A DNA stretch of 64,000 nucleotides, taken from positions 308,531-372,530 of the forward strand of contig CALVGG010000002.1 in the NCBI GenBank assembly GCA_944327085.1, in the 5' to 3' direction. Shown piece after piece: positions 8,094 through 16,376 of the stretch; positions within the stretch are counted from its first letter, which is position 1, and the number at the start of each line of letters is the position of its first letter. Position numbers and translations under genes: made by a program. The notes under the pieces were generated by a model. The model had not been told where the DNA came from, ran no database searches, and saw only the letters and a list, made by a program, of their open reading frames with translations. The DNA is from an uncultured Elusimicrobiales bacterium (GTDB lineage Bacteria; Elusimicrobiota; Elusimicrobia; Elusimicrobiales; Elusimicrobiaceae).

Positions 8094-9740
8094 ATGAACA
8101 GACAGTTTTTAACGACCTTGATGTTTTTCCTCTTGGTCATTACAGGCTACAACCAGTTTGTGGCACTTCCCCGGGCCCGCGCAGAAAAAGCCGCCGCGGA
8201 AGCAAAATTACAGCAAGCTATTAAAGAGCAAACCCCTGCCGTATTGGCTACGGTGCAGGGCGCTAAAACCGCTGTGCCTGCGCCCTCTTCCAAGCCGGAA
8301 GAGCTGGTATCTTTTGAATATGATTACGCCGCCGTTGAATTTTCTTCCAAAGGCGCCGGTATCAAAAAATACATATATAAAGATGTAATTGAAGACGTAA
8401 ACCTTACGCCTTTTAACACAACCGGCTTTTTTGCTACTTTGCCGGAAGTGGATTTCAGAGAATTTTCCCGCACGCAAAATTCCATTACTTTTACCGGGGA
8501 TATTTTACCCGGTTTTGAAGTGCAAAAAACCTATACATTTGCCGAAAACGGCTTAAATTCCCTTAAAATTGCCTTTGTAAACAACACCGCGCACGATATT
8601 ACCCTGCAGCCCTGGGCCTTTAGCTTCGGCCCCGGCTTAGGCACGGTAAAAAGTGAACAGAACGATAATGAGCGCGAATCCAAAGCCGTTTATCTGGTGC
8701 AGTATGAAGGGCGCAAAAAAGCCACTTTGGAAACTTTAAAACCCAAAGGAGACGAACCCGGCATTTATAACCCCGCCGCCGAGCGCGAAGACGAAAAATC
8801 CACCGACGAAGATGAATTTAACTGGATTTGGGCCGGCGTGCAAAACCGCTACTTTTTAAGTGTAGTTATCCCGCAGGATTGGACGCCGGGCGTGCTGCAG
8901 GCAACCTCTTCCGTTGTGGGAAAGAAAGACCGCCTGTGGGGCTTGTTCGGCCAGGCCGAGGAAAAAGGCCCGCAGATGACGGTACAAATGCCTTCCGTTA
9001 TCGTGGAGGCCAAATCTTCCAAAGAATATAATTCCGACTTCTACTTCGGTCCGAAAGATTACCAGGATTTCTTGGCCATGCCGTATCATTTGGACCGCAG
9101 CATAGAATTCGGCTTTTTTGGTTCTTTGGGCAAAATAGCCCGTAAAGTGTTGGAAACTTTTTACGGGTGGACCGGCAACTACGGCGTAGCCATTATCTTG
9201 CTTACCGTATGTGTGCAGGTGTTGCTGTTCCCGTTAACACGTATGTCTTTAAAGTCCACGGCGCAAATGCGCAAAATAGCGCCCGAAATGAAACGCCTGC
9301 AGGATAAATATAAAGGCAATCAGGAAGCCCTAAACCGCGAGATGTTAAACTTGTACCGCAAATATAACGTCAATCCGCTTTCGGGCTGTTTGCCTATGCT
9401 TATCCAGCTGCCTATTTTCCTGGCGTTGTTTAATGCGCTGCGCACGTCTTGGGCGTTGCACGGGGCAGGTTTTGTGGGCTGGATTACGGACCTGTCTTCC
9501 AAAGACCCGTACTATGTATTGCCTATTTTAATGGGTGTGGTGATGTTCTTTCAGCAAAAAGGGAATATGCCCCCCGGTACGGATCCTACTCAGGCGGCTA
9601 TGTTTAAGTATATGCCGCTGATATTTACCTTGCTGTTTATGAACTTTCCGTCCGGTTTGGTGTTGTATTGGTTAACCAACAGCTTGATTAGTTTTGGTAT
9701 CCAAACCGTTGTTAATAAACAAGTTGCCAAGCAAAATTAG
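8094..9740 (+). CDS. yidC: Membrane protein insertase YidC
   Basis: 548 aa from ATG 8094, which follows AAAAGGAG at good spacing; a longer frame upstream adds ten unlikely residues. Gram-negative-type YidC: N-terminal membrane segment (FLTTLMFFLLVITGY), a large periplasmic beta domain (about residues 60-330) and the C-terminal insertase core with GVAIILLTVCVQVLLFPLT, the SLKSTAQMRKIAPEMKRLQ hairpin and LSGCLPMLIQLPIFLALF. It inserts and folds inner-membrane proteins alone or with SecYEG. The presence of the periplasmic domain supports a two-membrane envelope. Confidence 0.97.
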   Translation: MNRQFLTTLMFFLLVITGYNQFVALPRARAEKAAAEAKLQQAIKEQTPAVLATVQGAKTAVPAPSSKPEELVSFEYDYAAVEFSSKGAGIKKYIYKDVIEDVNLTPFNTTGFFATLPEVDFREFSRTQNSITFTGDILPGFEVQKTYTFAENGLNSLKIAFVNNTAHDITLQPWAFSFGPGLGTVKSEQNDNERESKAVYLVQYEGRKKATLETLKPKGDEPGIYNPAAEREDEKSTDEDEFNWIWAGVQNRYFLSVVIPQDWTPGVLQATSSVVGKKDRLWGLFGQAEEKGPQMTVQMPSVIVEAKSSKEYNSDFYFGPKDYQDFLAMPYHLDRSIEFGFFGSLGKIARKVLETFYGWTGNYGVAIILLTVCVQVLLFPLTRMSLKSTAQMRKIAPEMKRLQDKYKGNQEALNREMLNLYRKYNVNPLSGCLPMLIQLPIFLALFNALRTSWALHGAGFVGWITDLSSKDPYYVLPILMGVVMFFQQKGNMPPGTDPTQAAMFKYMPLIFTLLFMNFPSGLVLYWLTNSLISFGIQTVVNKQVAKQN

Positions 9741-9754
9741 AGGAGTTTATTATT

Positions 9755-11119
9755 ATGCCTACTAAAGTAAAAGTACAAGCAAAAGATGTATCCTCCGCCA
9801 TTGCGAAGGGATTGAAAGATTTAGGGTTAAGACGCGATCAGGTGGAAGTAACCGTATTGGAACACCCCAAAAAAGGTTTTTTGGGTATCGGCGCCAAGCC
9901 GGCCCTGGTGGAAATACGCCAAAAACGCTGGAGCACCAGCGATTTGGACGCCCAAATTTATATGGACGTACCGCGCAAAAAACGCGGCGGCCGCAGCCGC
10001 AACGGCAATTCCAAACGCCGTGAGAGAGACGCCTATAACTCTTCCGACCGGCGCGACAACCGCCGCCGCAGCCGCAAGTTTGACCGCGGCTCCCAGGCCG
10101 AAGCAAGAGAAAAGGCCCCCAAAGCCAACGAACCGCAGCTTTTACCTAGCGAGCGTATCCAAAACGCCGTCATACCGGAAAATTTAAAAGCCCCCATGCA
10201 GGAAGCCAAACAGTATTTAAACGATATCCTTTCCCACATGGGCATTAAGGTGGAAAATTTAAACGTCTGGTGGGACGAACAACAACAGCGCATTTTGCTT
10301 ACCTTTGATTGCGACCACCCGGCCATTGTCATTGGCAAAGAAGGTAAAACGCTGGAAGCCATACAATATTTGTGCACGCTGTCTTTGAGCCGCCATTTTG
10401 ATAAGCCCATCTCCGTCATTACCGATACGCAAAACTATTGGAGAAAGGCCGAAGACAAAATCAATGCGGAAATTGAACGCGGCATTGCGTTTATTGAAGC
10501 GGGTAACTCCATTTACCGCTTCCGCCCCATGAGCGCCCAGCTGCGCCGCTACATCCACCGCGCCTTGGAAGGAAACGCCACGGTGGCCACTTCTTCCGAG
10601 GGGGAAGGCAAATGGCGCAAAGTAACCCTGCGCCGCAAAACGCAGCAAGAAGCCGCCCAAACCCCGGCCGCTGTTCAAGCCGCACCGGCTGCTGCCGTGC
10701 AGGAAGCGCTGCAGGAAGCCCAGGCGGAAAAAGATTTGCAATCCTATGCGGAAAGTTCCTCCTGCTGCAGCGGGGAAGAAACCCCGGCCTGCTCCTGCGG
10801 GCACGATTGCTGCTCCGCCCAGCCGGAACAGCCCGTCTGTGCCGAACAACCCTGCCATTGTGAACAGCCTGTTTCTTCTCAAGAAACGGTTATGCAGGCC
10901 GCTTCGGCCCAAACACAGCCTGCCGCAGAAACGGCTTGCGCGGCTCCTGCTCAAACTGAGGCCCAACCGGTAACGCCGGCCCAGCCTGCCGTGCAGGAAA
11001 ACGCGCCTGCGGCTGTGGCGTCTGCACCGGCTTGCGCGGCCGAGAAGGCCCCGGCAGACAATTCCGCCTGCTGCGGCCCGCTGTTTGCCGCCGCGCAGGA
11101 CAGCCAGGAACATAAATAA
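9755..11119 (+). CDS. jag: Jag/KhpB RNA-binding protein with Cys-rich tail
   Basis: 454 aa, about twice the usual Jag size. Order: Jag-N domain (1-55, HPKKGFLGIGAKPALVEI), a basic Arg/Asn-rich linker, KH domain (about 150-225, GKEG loop at 194-197), R3H domain (about 230-305, MSAQLRRYIHRALEG ... SSEGEGKWRKVTLRR), then a 150-residue Ala/Pro/Gln-rich tail with 13 cysteines from residue 337, including CC pairs, CSCGHDCC and CHC. KH-R3H Jag proteins bind RNA and influence cell elongation/division. The tail is not part of the known family and could bind metal or be redox-active. Last gene of the block; strong terminator follows. Confidence 0.93.
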   Translation: MPTKVKVQAKDVSSAIAKGLKDLGLRRDQVEVTVLEHPKKGFLGIGAKPALVEIRQKRWSTSDLDAQIYMDVPRKKRGGRSRNGNSKRRERDAYNSSDRRDNRRRSRKFDRGSQAEAREKAPKANEPQLLPSERIQNAVIPENLKAPMQEAKQYLNDILSHMGIKVENLNVWWDEQQQRILLTFDCDHPAIVIGKEGKTLEAIQYLCTLSLSRHFDKPISVITDTQNYWRKAEDKINAEIERGIAFIEAGNSIYRFRPMSAQLRRYIHRALEGNATVATSSEGEGKWRKVTLRRKTQQEAAQTPAAVQAAPAAAVQEALQEAQAEKDLQSYAESSSCCSGEETPACSCGHDCCSAQPEQPVCAEQPCHCEQPVSSQETVMQAASAQTQPAAETACAAPAQTEAQPVTPAQPAVQENAPAAVASAPACAAEKAPADNSACCGPLFAAAQDSQEHK

Positions 11120-11137
11120 CCGGTCTTTTAAACCCAT

Positions 11138-11164
11138 AAAACCCCGGGCAACCGGGGTTTTTTT
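11138..11164 (+). terminator. Terminator of the rpmH-jag operon
   Basis: AAACCCCGG/CCGGGGTTT stem with a GCAA-type loop and a run of seven T. Confidence 0.9.
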
Positions 11165-11390
11165 ATGTTTGGCGTGCGGGTTATGGCATTAGTCAAATAA
11201 AACAGTTCTTTTATACGTATCAAGGGGATAAAAGCTTTAGAATAACCCTTTTAACCAGGAGGGGCTTTTCTCTTTTTCTGGGCCAAAACTAATAAGGCAA
11301 GCTTTTTAAACTATCTCATTTAAGTGCGGCCTCTGCAGCGGCAGGCGTATTTTAAGAACGTGCCGGGGCGGCCCGGCGTTTGCAAAAAAT
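11165..11390. other. Gene-free spacer between convergent units
   Basis: No credible ORF. Contains AAGGG...CCCTT pairing around 11221-11255, an isolated AGGAGGGG not followed by a start codon, and a GCCGGG/CCCGGC hairpin (about 11362-11377). It could hide a small RNA, but no promoter-terminator pair convinces me. Confidence 0.3.
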
Positions 11391-11414
11391 AAACCCCGCT
11401 TTAGGGCGGGGTTT
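11391..11414 (-). terminator. Terminator of the leftward redox pair
   Basis: AAACCCCGC/GCGGGGTTT stem followed on the minus strand by TTTATTTTTTG. Confidence 0.85.
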
Positions 11415-11435
11415 AAAAGCCGGAGAGGAAAAGTA

Positions 11436-11987
11436 TTAAATCGTTTTTCCCAATTCCAAAGCCTGTTTTAAATACGGGGTGTTTATGATAGCGCCCTTTT
11501 CCCAACAGCCGCCGGCCAGCAGCTGGCCGCGGTCTTTCCAGCCCAAATAATCGCAAATGCTTTTATAGGTGGCTTTTAAGCCGTCGTAATCGCCGTCTTC
11601 TTCTTTCCCTTCGGCGCAGGCCAGCAAAACGGCTTCTTTAATTTTTAGTTTATGTTTGGCCTTGGGGGACATATAGGCGTACAGCTTATCCACCACCGCT
11701 TTTAATTGGGCAGACATATTAAACCAATAAAGCGGCGTGCATAGCACCAGCACATCGGCATTTTCCAGCTTGGGGGCCAATAGTTCCAACCCGTCTTTAA
11801 ACACGCAGGGGGTGTCTTTCGTCCAGCATTGGTTGCAGGCCAGGCAGGGCTGAACGGGGTGGAAAGGCGTGTCAAAAATATCGGTTTTATGCCCTGCAGC
11901 TTTGGCCCCTTGTATAAACGCATCGGCCAGTATGGCCGTGTTGCCCAGTTGGCGGGGGCTGCCGGTTATAACCAAAATATTTTTCAT
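11436..11987 (-). CDS. Iron-sulfur flavoprotein / NAD(P)H:FMN reductase family
   Basis: 183-aa flavodoxin-fold protein. ITGSPRQLGNT is the FMN phosphate-binding loop; the cluster C48-x2-C51-x2-C54-x6-C61 is the compact motif of iron-sulfur flavoproteins (Isf type) that hold a 4Fe-4S cluster beside FMN; TPLYWFNMSAQLKAVVDKL is the usual second flavin loop and dimer region. Isf proteins reduce oxygen species, quinones or other small acceptors with ferredoxin or NAD(P)H; the physiological substrate is unknown. Start overlaps the upstream thioredoxin-like gene by 4 nt, so the two are co-translated, suggesting a shared redox or oxidative-stress role. Confidence 0.85.
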   Translation of the reverse strand: MKNILVITGSPRQLGNTAILADAFIQGAKAAGHKTDIFDTPFHPVQPCLACNQCWTKDTPCVFKDGLELLAPKLENADVLVLCTPLYWFNMSAQLKAVVDKLYAYMSPKAKHKLKIKEAVLLACAEGKEEDGDYDGLKATYKSICDYLGWKDRGQLLAGGCWEKGAIINTPYLKQALELGKTI

Positions 11988-12520
11988 TTTGCCTCCAAAG
12001 ATACCATTTTTACTTCTTTTTCCAAGCCTTTGGCGGCTTGTTTTATTTGTTCGGTGCGGTTTTCGTCATAACCGTTAAAGGTTTTTATTAATTGGTGTTT
12101 TTCGTCAAATAAAAACAGCATGGGCACACCGTCTACCCCTAAGCTTTTTGCCAAAGCCATGGCGTTGTATACGGCGTCTAAACGTAATTTATTTTTATTT
12201 AACAAGGCCAGCGGGCGTGCGGGTTTAGCGTCTATAAACGCGGCAATAATTTGCACGTCCGGCAGAGCGCGGCGGGCCGCTTCCAGCTGGGGCAGGGTGC
12301 GTTGGCAATAGCCGCAACCGGAACTTAATACTGCCAGCAGCACCGGCGTGCCGGAGAGCTCTTTGGAGGAGAGCTGCCTGTCCGTCCTTACCTGGGGGAG
12401 AGAAAAATCAAGCGCCGGCTTGGCGGCAGGGGCCGCCGGGGTTTTTGCCGTGGCGGCGGGTTTGGCTTGGGCCGCAATGCCCAAAACAGCAAACAGCGCA
12501 AATAAAAATATTTTTTTCAT
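11984..12520 (-). CDS. Exported TlpA/thioredoxin-like protein
   Basis: 178 aa with signal peptide (MKKIFLFALFAVLGIAAQA), a short Ala/Pro/Lys linker and a thioredoxin-like domain whose active site is SSGCGYCQRTLPQLEAA (C69-G-Y-C72). VDGVPMLFLFDEKHQLI supplies the cis-Pro loop. It likely reduces or relays thiols in the periplasm. A TATACT box (12532-12527) ends 6 nt before the ATG without a Shine-Dalgarno, another probable leaderless mRNA. Operon with the downstream iron-sulfur flavoprotein; divergent from mnmE. Confidence 0.87.
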   Translation of the reverse strand: MKKIFLFALFAVLGIAAQAKPAATAKTPAAPAAKPALDFSLPQVRTDRQLSSKELSGTPVLLAVLSSGCGYCQRTLPQLEAARRALPDVQIIAAFIDAKPARPLALLNKNKLRLDAVYNAMALAKSLGVDGVPMLFLFDEKHQLIKTFNGYDENRTEQIKQAAKGLEKEVKMVSLEAK

Positions 12521-12526
12521 AAAGCA

Positions 12527-12607
12527 AGTATAGCTTTTTCGCGCGCGTACGGTAAAGGGATATTAAATAGGCCTTATTAATATACCCAAAAATTGATAAA
12601 ATATACT
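12527..12607. promoter_or_regulatory. Divergent promoters, redox pair and mnmE
   Basis: Leftward TATACT 12532-12527 (6 nt from ATG 12520) and rightward TAAAAT 12597-12602 / TATACT 12602-12607 (10 and 5 nt from ATG 12613). Neither gene has a visible ribosome-binding site. Confidence 0.45.
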
Positions 12608-12612
12608 TAATT

Positions 12613-13968
12613 ATGCAAACCACTATTTGTGCCCCCGTTACCGGGGAAGGAAAATGTGCCGTTTCCGTTATCCGCCTTTCCGGCCCGCAGGCGCTTGAGT
12701 TTACGCGCCGGATTGCCGCGCCGGGCATGCTGTTTACGCCGCGCAAACAGGTGTTTTGTGCGCTGATGGACGGGGAAAACGTACTGGACAAAGCCCTGGT
12801 TACCTATTTCAAAGCCCCCAACAGTTTTACGGGGGAAGACGTGGTGGAATTTTCCGTACACGGCTCTCCGTATATCCGCGGGCGGCTGCTGGAGATTTTA
12901 TGCCGCTTGGGCGCGGTGCCTGCGCGGCGGGGGGAATTTTCTTACCGGGCTTTTTTAAACGGCAAGATGGACCTGGTGGAAGCGCAAGGTTTGTGTGATT
13001 TAATTTCCGCCGGCAATAAAGAAGCACATACCATTGCCATGAGCTCTTTGGACGGGCGCCTTTCCGCCCGGTTGGAAGGCGTTAAAAAAACCCTTACGGA
13101 CCTGCTGGCCCAAATTGAAGTACGCCTGGATGATGTGGACGAAGAAATGACCCCACTGACGGACGAGCAAATATCCGCGCCGCTTAATCAGGCCATTCTT
13201 ACTTTAAGCAAACTGGCCGATACGTTTTCCGTAGGCAAATTTATTAAAGAGGGTTTAAAAGTGGCCATTGTGGGCGCGCCCAACGCGGGCAAAAGCAGTT
13301 TGTTAAATGCGCTGGTGGGGTTTGACCGCGCCATCGTATCCGCCGCCAGCGGCACCACGCGCGACACGATAGAAGAAGCGCTGGACGTAAACGGCCGCAA
13401 AATCATTTTAACCGATACCGCCGGCATACGCGACCACGCCCTTGACCCCGCCGAACAAGAAGGCATGAAACGCAGTATCAAAGCCTTAAAAGCGGCCGAT
13501 GCGGTGATTATGGTGATGGACGCCTCGCGCGAGCCTACCCCGCAGGAACGCTCTTTATGGCAGGATGTACTGGCCGAAAAGAAACGCACCCTTTTGGCTT
13601 TAAATAAACAAGACGCCTGCCGGCAAAACTTTACCTGGAACCCCGGCGAGGGAAATTACAGCGTGGTGCGCCTTTCCTGCAAAACGGGGGAAGGGGTGGA
13701 CGAGTTAAAAAAAGCGTTAACGCAGGATTTAACCGCCGCCGCGGCCGAGGACGGGGTGATGCTTTCCAACCTGCGCCAGTACGAGGCTGTGCTGCGTGCA
13801 CAGACGGAGCTGGAAATGGTTTCCCGCCGTTTAACGCACGGTGCCGGCGGGGAAATTTATGCCGAACATATCCGTGCGGCACTGCTTAGTTTAAAAGATT
13901 TAATCGGGGAAGTAACGCCAGATGACGTGCTGGATGTTATCTTCTCCAGTTTTTGTATGGGGAAATAA
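12613..13968 (+). CDS. mnmE: tRNA modification GTPase MnmE
   Basis: 451 aa. With MnmG it installs the 5-carboxymethylaminomethyl (or related) group on U34 of certain tRNAs. N-terminal folate-binding domain (AVSVIRLSGPQALEFTRRI; NSFTGEDVVEFSVHGSPY), helical domain, inserted G domain (G1 GAPNAGKSSLL, G3 DTAGIRD, G4 NKQD) and the C-terminal CMGK motif containing the catalytic Cys (usually C[IL]GK). The mnmG start codon follows the stop without a gap, so synthesis is coupled. Confidence 0.97.
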   Translation: MQTTICAPVTGEGKCAVSVIRLSGPQALEFTRRIAAPGMLFTPRKQVFCALMDGENVLDKALVTYFKAPNSFTGEDVVEFSVHGSPYIRGRLLEILCRLGAVPARRGEFSYRAFLNGKMDLVEAQGLCDLISAGNKEAHTIAMSSLDGRLSARLEGVKKTLTDLLAQIEVRLDDVDEEMTPLTDEQISAPLNQAILTLSKLADTFSVGKFIKEGLKVAIVGAPNAGKSSLLNALVGFDRAIVSAASGTTRDTIEEALDVNGRKIILTDTAGIRDHALDPAEQEGMKRSIKALKAADAVIMVMDASREPTPQERSLWQDVLAEKKRTLLALNKQDACRQNFTWNPGEGNYSVVRLSCKTGEGVDELKKALTQDLTAAAAEDGVMLSNLRQYEAVLRAQTELEMVSRRLTHGAGGEIYAEHIRAALLSLKDLIGEVTPDDVLDVIFSSFCMGK

Positions 13969-15750
13969 ATGTTTACGTGTGATGAAGTATATGATGTAGT
14001 GGTCATTGGCGGCGGCCATGCCGGCTGTGAAGCGGCCCTTATAGCCGCCAAAACGGGGGCAAAAACCCTGCTGCTTACGCAAAGCTTGGATACCATAGCG
14101 CAAATGTCTTGCAATCCCTCCATCGGCGGTATTGCAAAGGGGCAAATTGTGCGTGAAATTGACGCTTTGGGCGGCGCCATGGGTAAAGTGACGGACGCCT
14201 CCGCCCTGCATTATCATATGCTTAATACGGGCAAAGGCCCGGCCGTGCATTCCCCGCGTGTGCAGTGCGATAAAAAGATGTATCAATTTACCTTTAAACA
14301 CATGCTGGAATTACAGCCCAACCTGGATATCATGCAGGACGAGGCCGTGCGCTTGGCGGTGGACGACAACAAAATTACCGGCGTGCTTACTTTGCGCGAT
14401 ACTTTTTACCGCGCCAAAACTGTCATTTTAACCACGGGCACTTTTTTGGCGGGCACCATACACATCGGCACGGTCAATTACCCTGGCGGGCGCTATAACG
14501 ATATGCCCAGCAACCTGCTGGCCAAGAACTTAAAAGAAATCGGCCTGCATACCCTGCGTTTTAAAACGGGTACGCCCATGCGCATTAACGCGCGGCAAAT
14601 GGACGTTAGCAAATTCCGCCTGCAACCGTCGGACAATCCGCTTCAGCCCATTTGCCACTTTACGGACGCTAGGGAACAATCCAAACGCCATTTCTTGCAG
14701 TGCTATATTACCCGCACCAATTTAGAGACGGATAAAATCCTGCGTGCCAATGCCCACCGCTCGGCCATGTACAGCGGGCATATACACGGCATGGGGCCGC
14801 GGTATTGCCCGTCCGTGGAAGACAAAATTAAAAAATTTCCGGAAATTACCAGCCACCCCCTGTTTTTGGAGCCGGAAGGCTTTAACACGGAAGAATATTA
14901 TATACAGGGCTTTTCCACAAGCATGCCGGAAGACGTGCAGCGCGCTTTGTTAAAAACCGTTCCCGGGCTGGAAAACACGCCCATTACCCGTGCGGGGTAT
15001 GCGGTGGAGTATGATTTTTCCGACCCGAAAGATTTATATCCCACGCTGGAAAGCAAGCTAATCCCCGGGCTTTTTTGCGCGGGGCAGATAAACGGCACTA
15101 CCGGGTACGAAGAAGCCGGCGGGCAAGGCTTGGTGGCGGGGATAAACGCCTCTATGAAAGTGCAGGGTAAGGAGCCGCTGGTTCTGCGCCGCGACGAAGC
15201 CTATATAGGCGTGTTAATTGACGATTTGGTAAACAAAGGCGTTAACGAGCCGTACCGTATGTTTACTTCCCGCGCGGAATACCGCATTTTACTGCGTAAT
15301 GACAATGCGGACCTGCGCCTTATGCCCTACGCCTTTAAATACGGCACCATTGAAGAAAAATACCGCCGCCCCTTTGAGCGCTACCAGGAAGAAGTTAAAA
15401 AACAGCTGGAACACCCTGGCGCCCCGGTGGACGATACTGATTTATATCCCTGGACGCCCGAAAAAGTGCTCACTCATGCCGATATTCACCAAAAATACGC
15501 CGGCTATTACGAACGCAACAAAAAAGACGCCGAAAAGCTGGCCCAGGCGGACAGTATTAAAATACCCGCCGGGTTTGATCCGTCCGCCGTTAGGGGTTTG
15601 CTGTTTGAAAGCAGTCAAAAATTAAAAGAAGTAAAACCGCTTACGCTGGGGCAGGCTTCGCGCATACCGGGTGTTACCCCGGCCGATATTCAGCTTTTGG
15701 CCGTACATATAGAACGCTACCGGAGGTTGCACCGTGAACCCAACAATTAG
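13969..15750 (+). CDS. mnmG: tRNA U34 modification enzyme MnmG (GidA)
   Basis: 593 aa, somewhat shorter than the ~620-630 aa common form. FAD-dependent partner of MnmE. The dinucleotide-binding motif VVIGGGHAGCEAALIAAKTG is at the N-terminus; SCNPSIGGIAKGQIVREIDA and the GLFCAGQINGTTGYEEAGGQ segment are family signatures, and the C-terminal helical MnmE-binding region ends with the usual ASRIPGVTPADIQLLAVHI. The last 17 nt overlap rsmG, keeping the conserved mnmE-mnmG-rsmG order. Confidence 0.97.
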   Translation: MFTCDEVYDVVVIGGGHAGCEAALIAAKTGAKTLLLTQSLDTIAQMSCNPSIGGIAKGQIVREIDALGGAMGKVTDASALHYHMLNTGKGPAVHSPRVQCDKKMYQFTFKHMLELQPNLDIMQDEAVRLAVDDNKITGVLTLRDTFYRAKTVILTTGTFLAGTIHIGTVNYPGGRYNDMPSNLLAKNLKEIGLHTLRFKTGTPMRINARQMDVSKFRLQPSDNPLQPICHFTDAREQSKRHFLQCYITRTNLETDKILRANAHRSAMYSGHIHGMGPRYCPSVEDKIKKFPEITSHPLFLEPEGFNTEEYYIQGFSTSMPEDVQRALLKTVPGLENTPITRAGYAVEYDFSDPKDLYPTLESKLIPGLFCAGQINGTTGYEEAGGQGLVAGINASMKVQGKEPLVLRRDEAYIGVLIDDLVNKGVNEPYRMFTSRAEYRILLRNDNADLRLMPYAFKYGTIEEKYRRPFERYQEEVKKQLEHPGAPVDDTDLYPWTPEKVLTHADIHQKYAGYYERNKKDAEKLAQADSIKIPAGFDPSAVRGLLFESSQKLKEVKPLTLGQASRIPGVTPADIQLLAVHIERYRRLHREPNN

Positions 15751-16372
15751 CGCCTGCGCGCAAGCGTTAAATTTGCCCCTTACGCCAAAGCAGACAGAGC
15801 TCTTGGAGCGTTACGCCTCTTTGGTGTGGGAAAAGAAGGAAATGCTCAACCTAACCAGCGTGGAAGACATGCAGGAAATTTTTGAGCGCCATATTTGCGA
15901 CGGGCTGCAAGCCGCGGCTTATATTTATGCTCAAACGGCCTCCCGCCCGGCCGCCGTGGCGGACGCGGGCAGCGGGGCCGGATACATTGGCATTACCTGC
16001 GCGGTGGCTTTGCCGCAGGTTACGGTAACGCTGGTGGAAAGCCTGCAGCGGCGTTGCGCGTTTATGAACTGGGCCGTTATGACGCTGGGCCTGAAAAACG
16101 TAAAAGTGGCAAACAAACGCCTGGGGCAGGGGGGAAGTTTTTCATTTGATTTTGTAACCGAGCGCGCCATGGGCAAATTAACCGATATTTTGCCCCTTTG
16201 CGCGCCGGCCGTGGCACCCGGCGGCACGTTTATTGCTTACCAGGGGGAGCGGCCGGACGAAGCCTCCGCCCTGCTGTTAAGCCGGCTGGGGCTGGCGGCT
16301 AAAGAGCCTATTGCCTACCGCTTAAGCGACGGGAAAACCCGCTTTTTGGCATTATTTACCAAGGGTGAATAA
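15734..16372 (+). CDS. rsmG: 16S rRNA m7G527 methyltransferase RsmG
   Basis: 212 aa; Rossmann methyltransferase that makes m7G527 in 16S rRNA using SAM. Start is GTG 15734, preceded by GGAGG (15722-15726) inside mnmG. Motifs: VWEKKEMLNLTSVEDMQEIFERH, the SAM loop VADAGSGAGYIGI, VTLVESLQRRCAFM and TERAMGKL. Loss of RsmG gives low-level streptomycin resistance in other bacteria. Translationally coupled to mnmG. Confidence 0.95.
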   Translation: MNPTISACAQALNLPLTPKQTELLERYASLVWEKKEMLNLTSVEDMQEIFERHICDGLQAAAYIYAQTASRPAAVADAGSGAGYIGITCAVALPQVTVTLVESLQRRCAFMNWAVMTLGLKNVKVANKRLGQGGSFSFDFVTERAMGKLTDILPLCAPAVAPGGTFIAYQGERPDEASALLLSRLGLAAKEPIAYRLSDGKTRFLALFTKGE

Positions 16373-16376
16373 ATAG

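Noticed and set aside
10259..11137. 292-aa minus-strand ORF opposite jag
   Set aside because: Gly/Arg/Leu-rich shadow of a GC-biased coding frame; the plus strand encodes clear KH and R3H domains.
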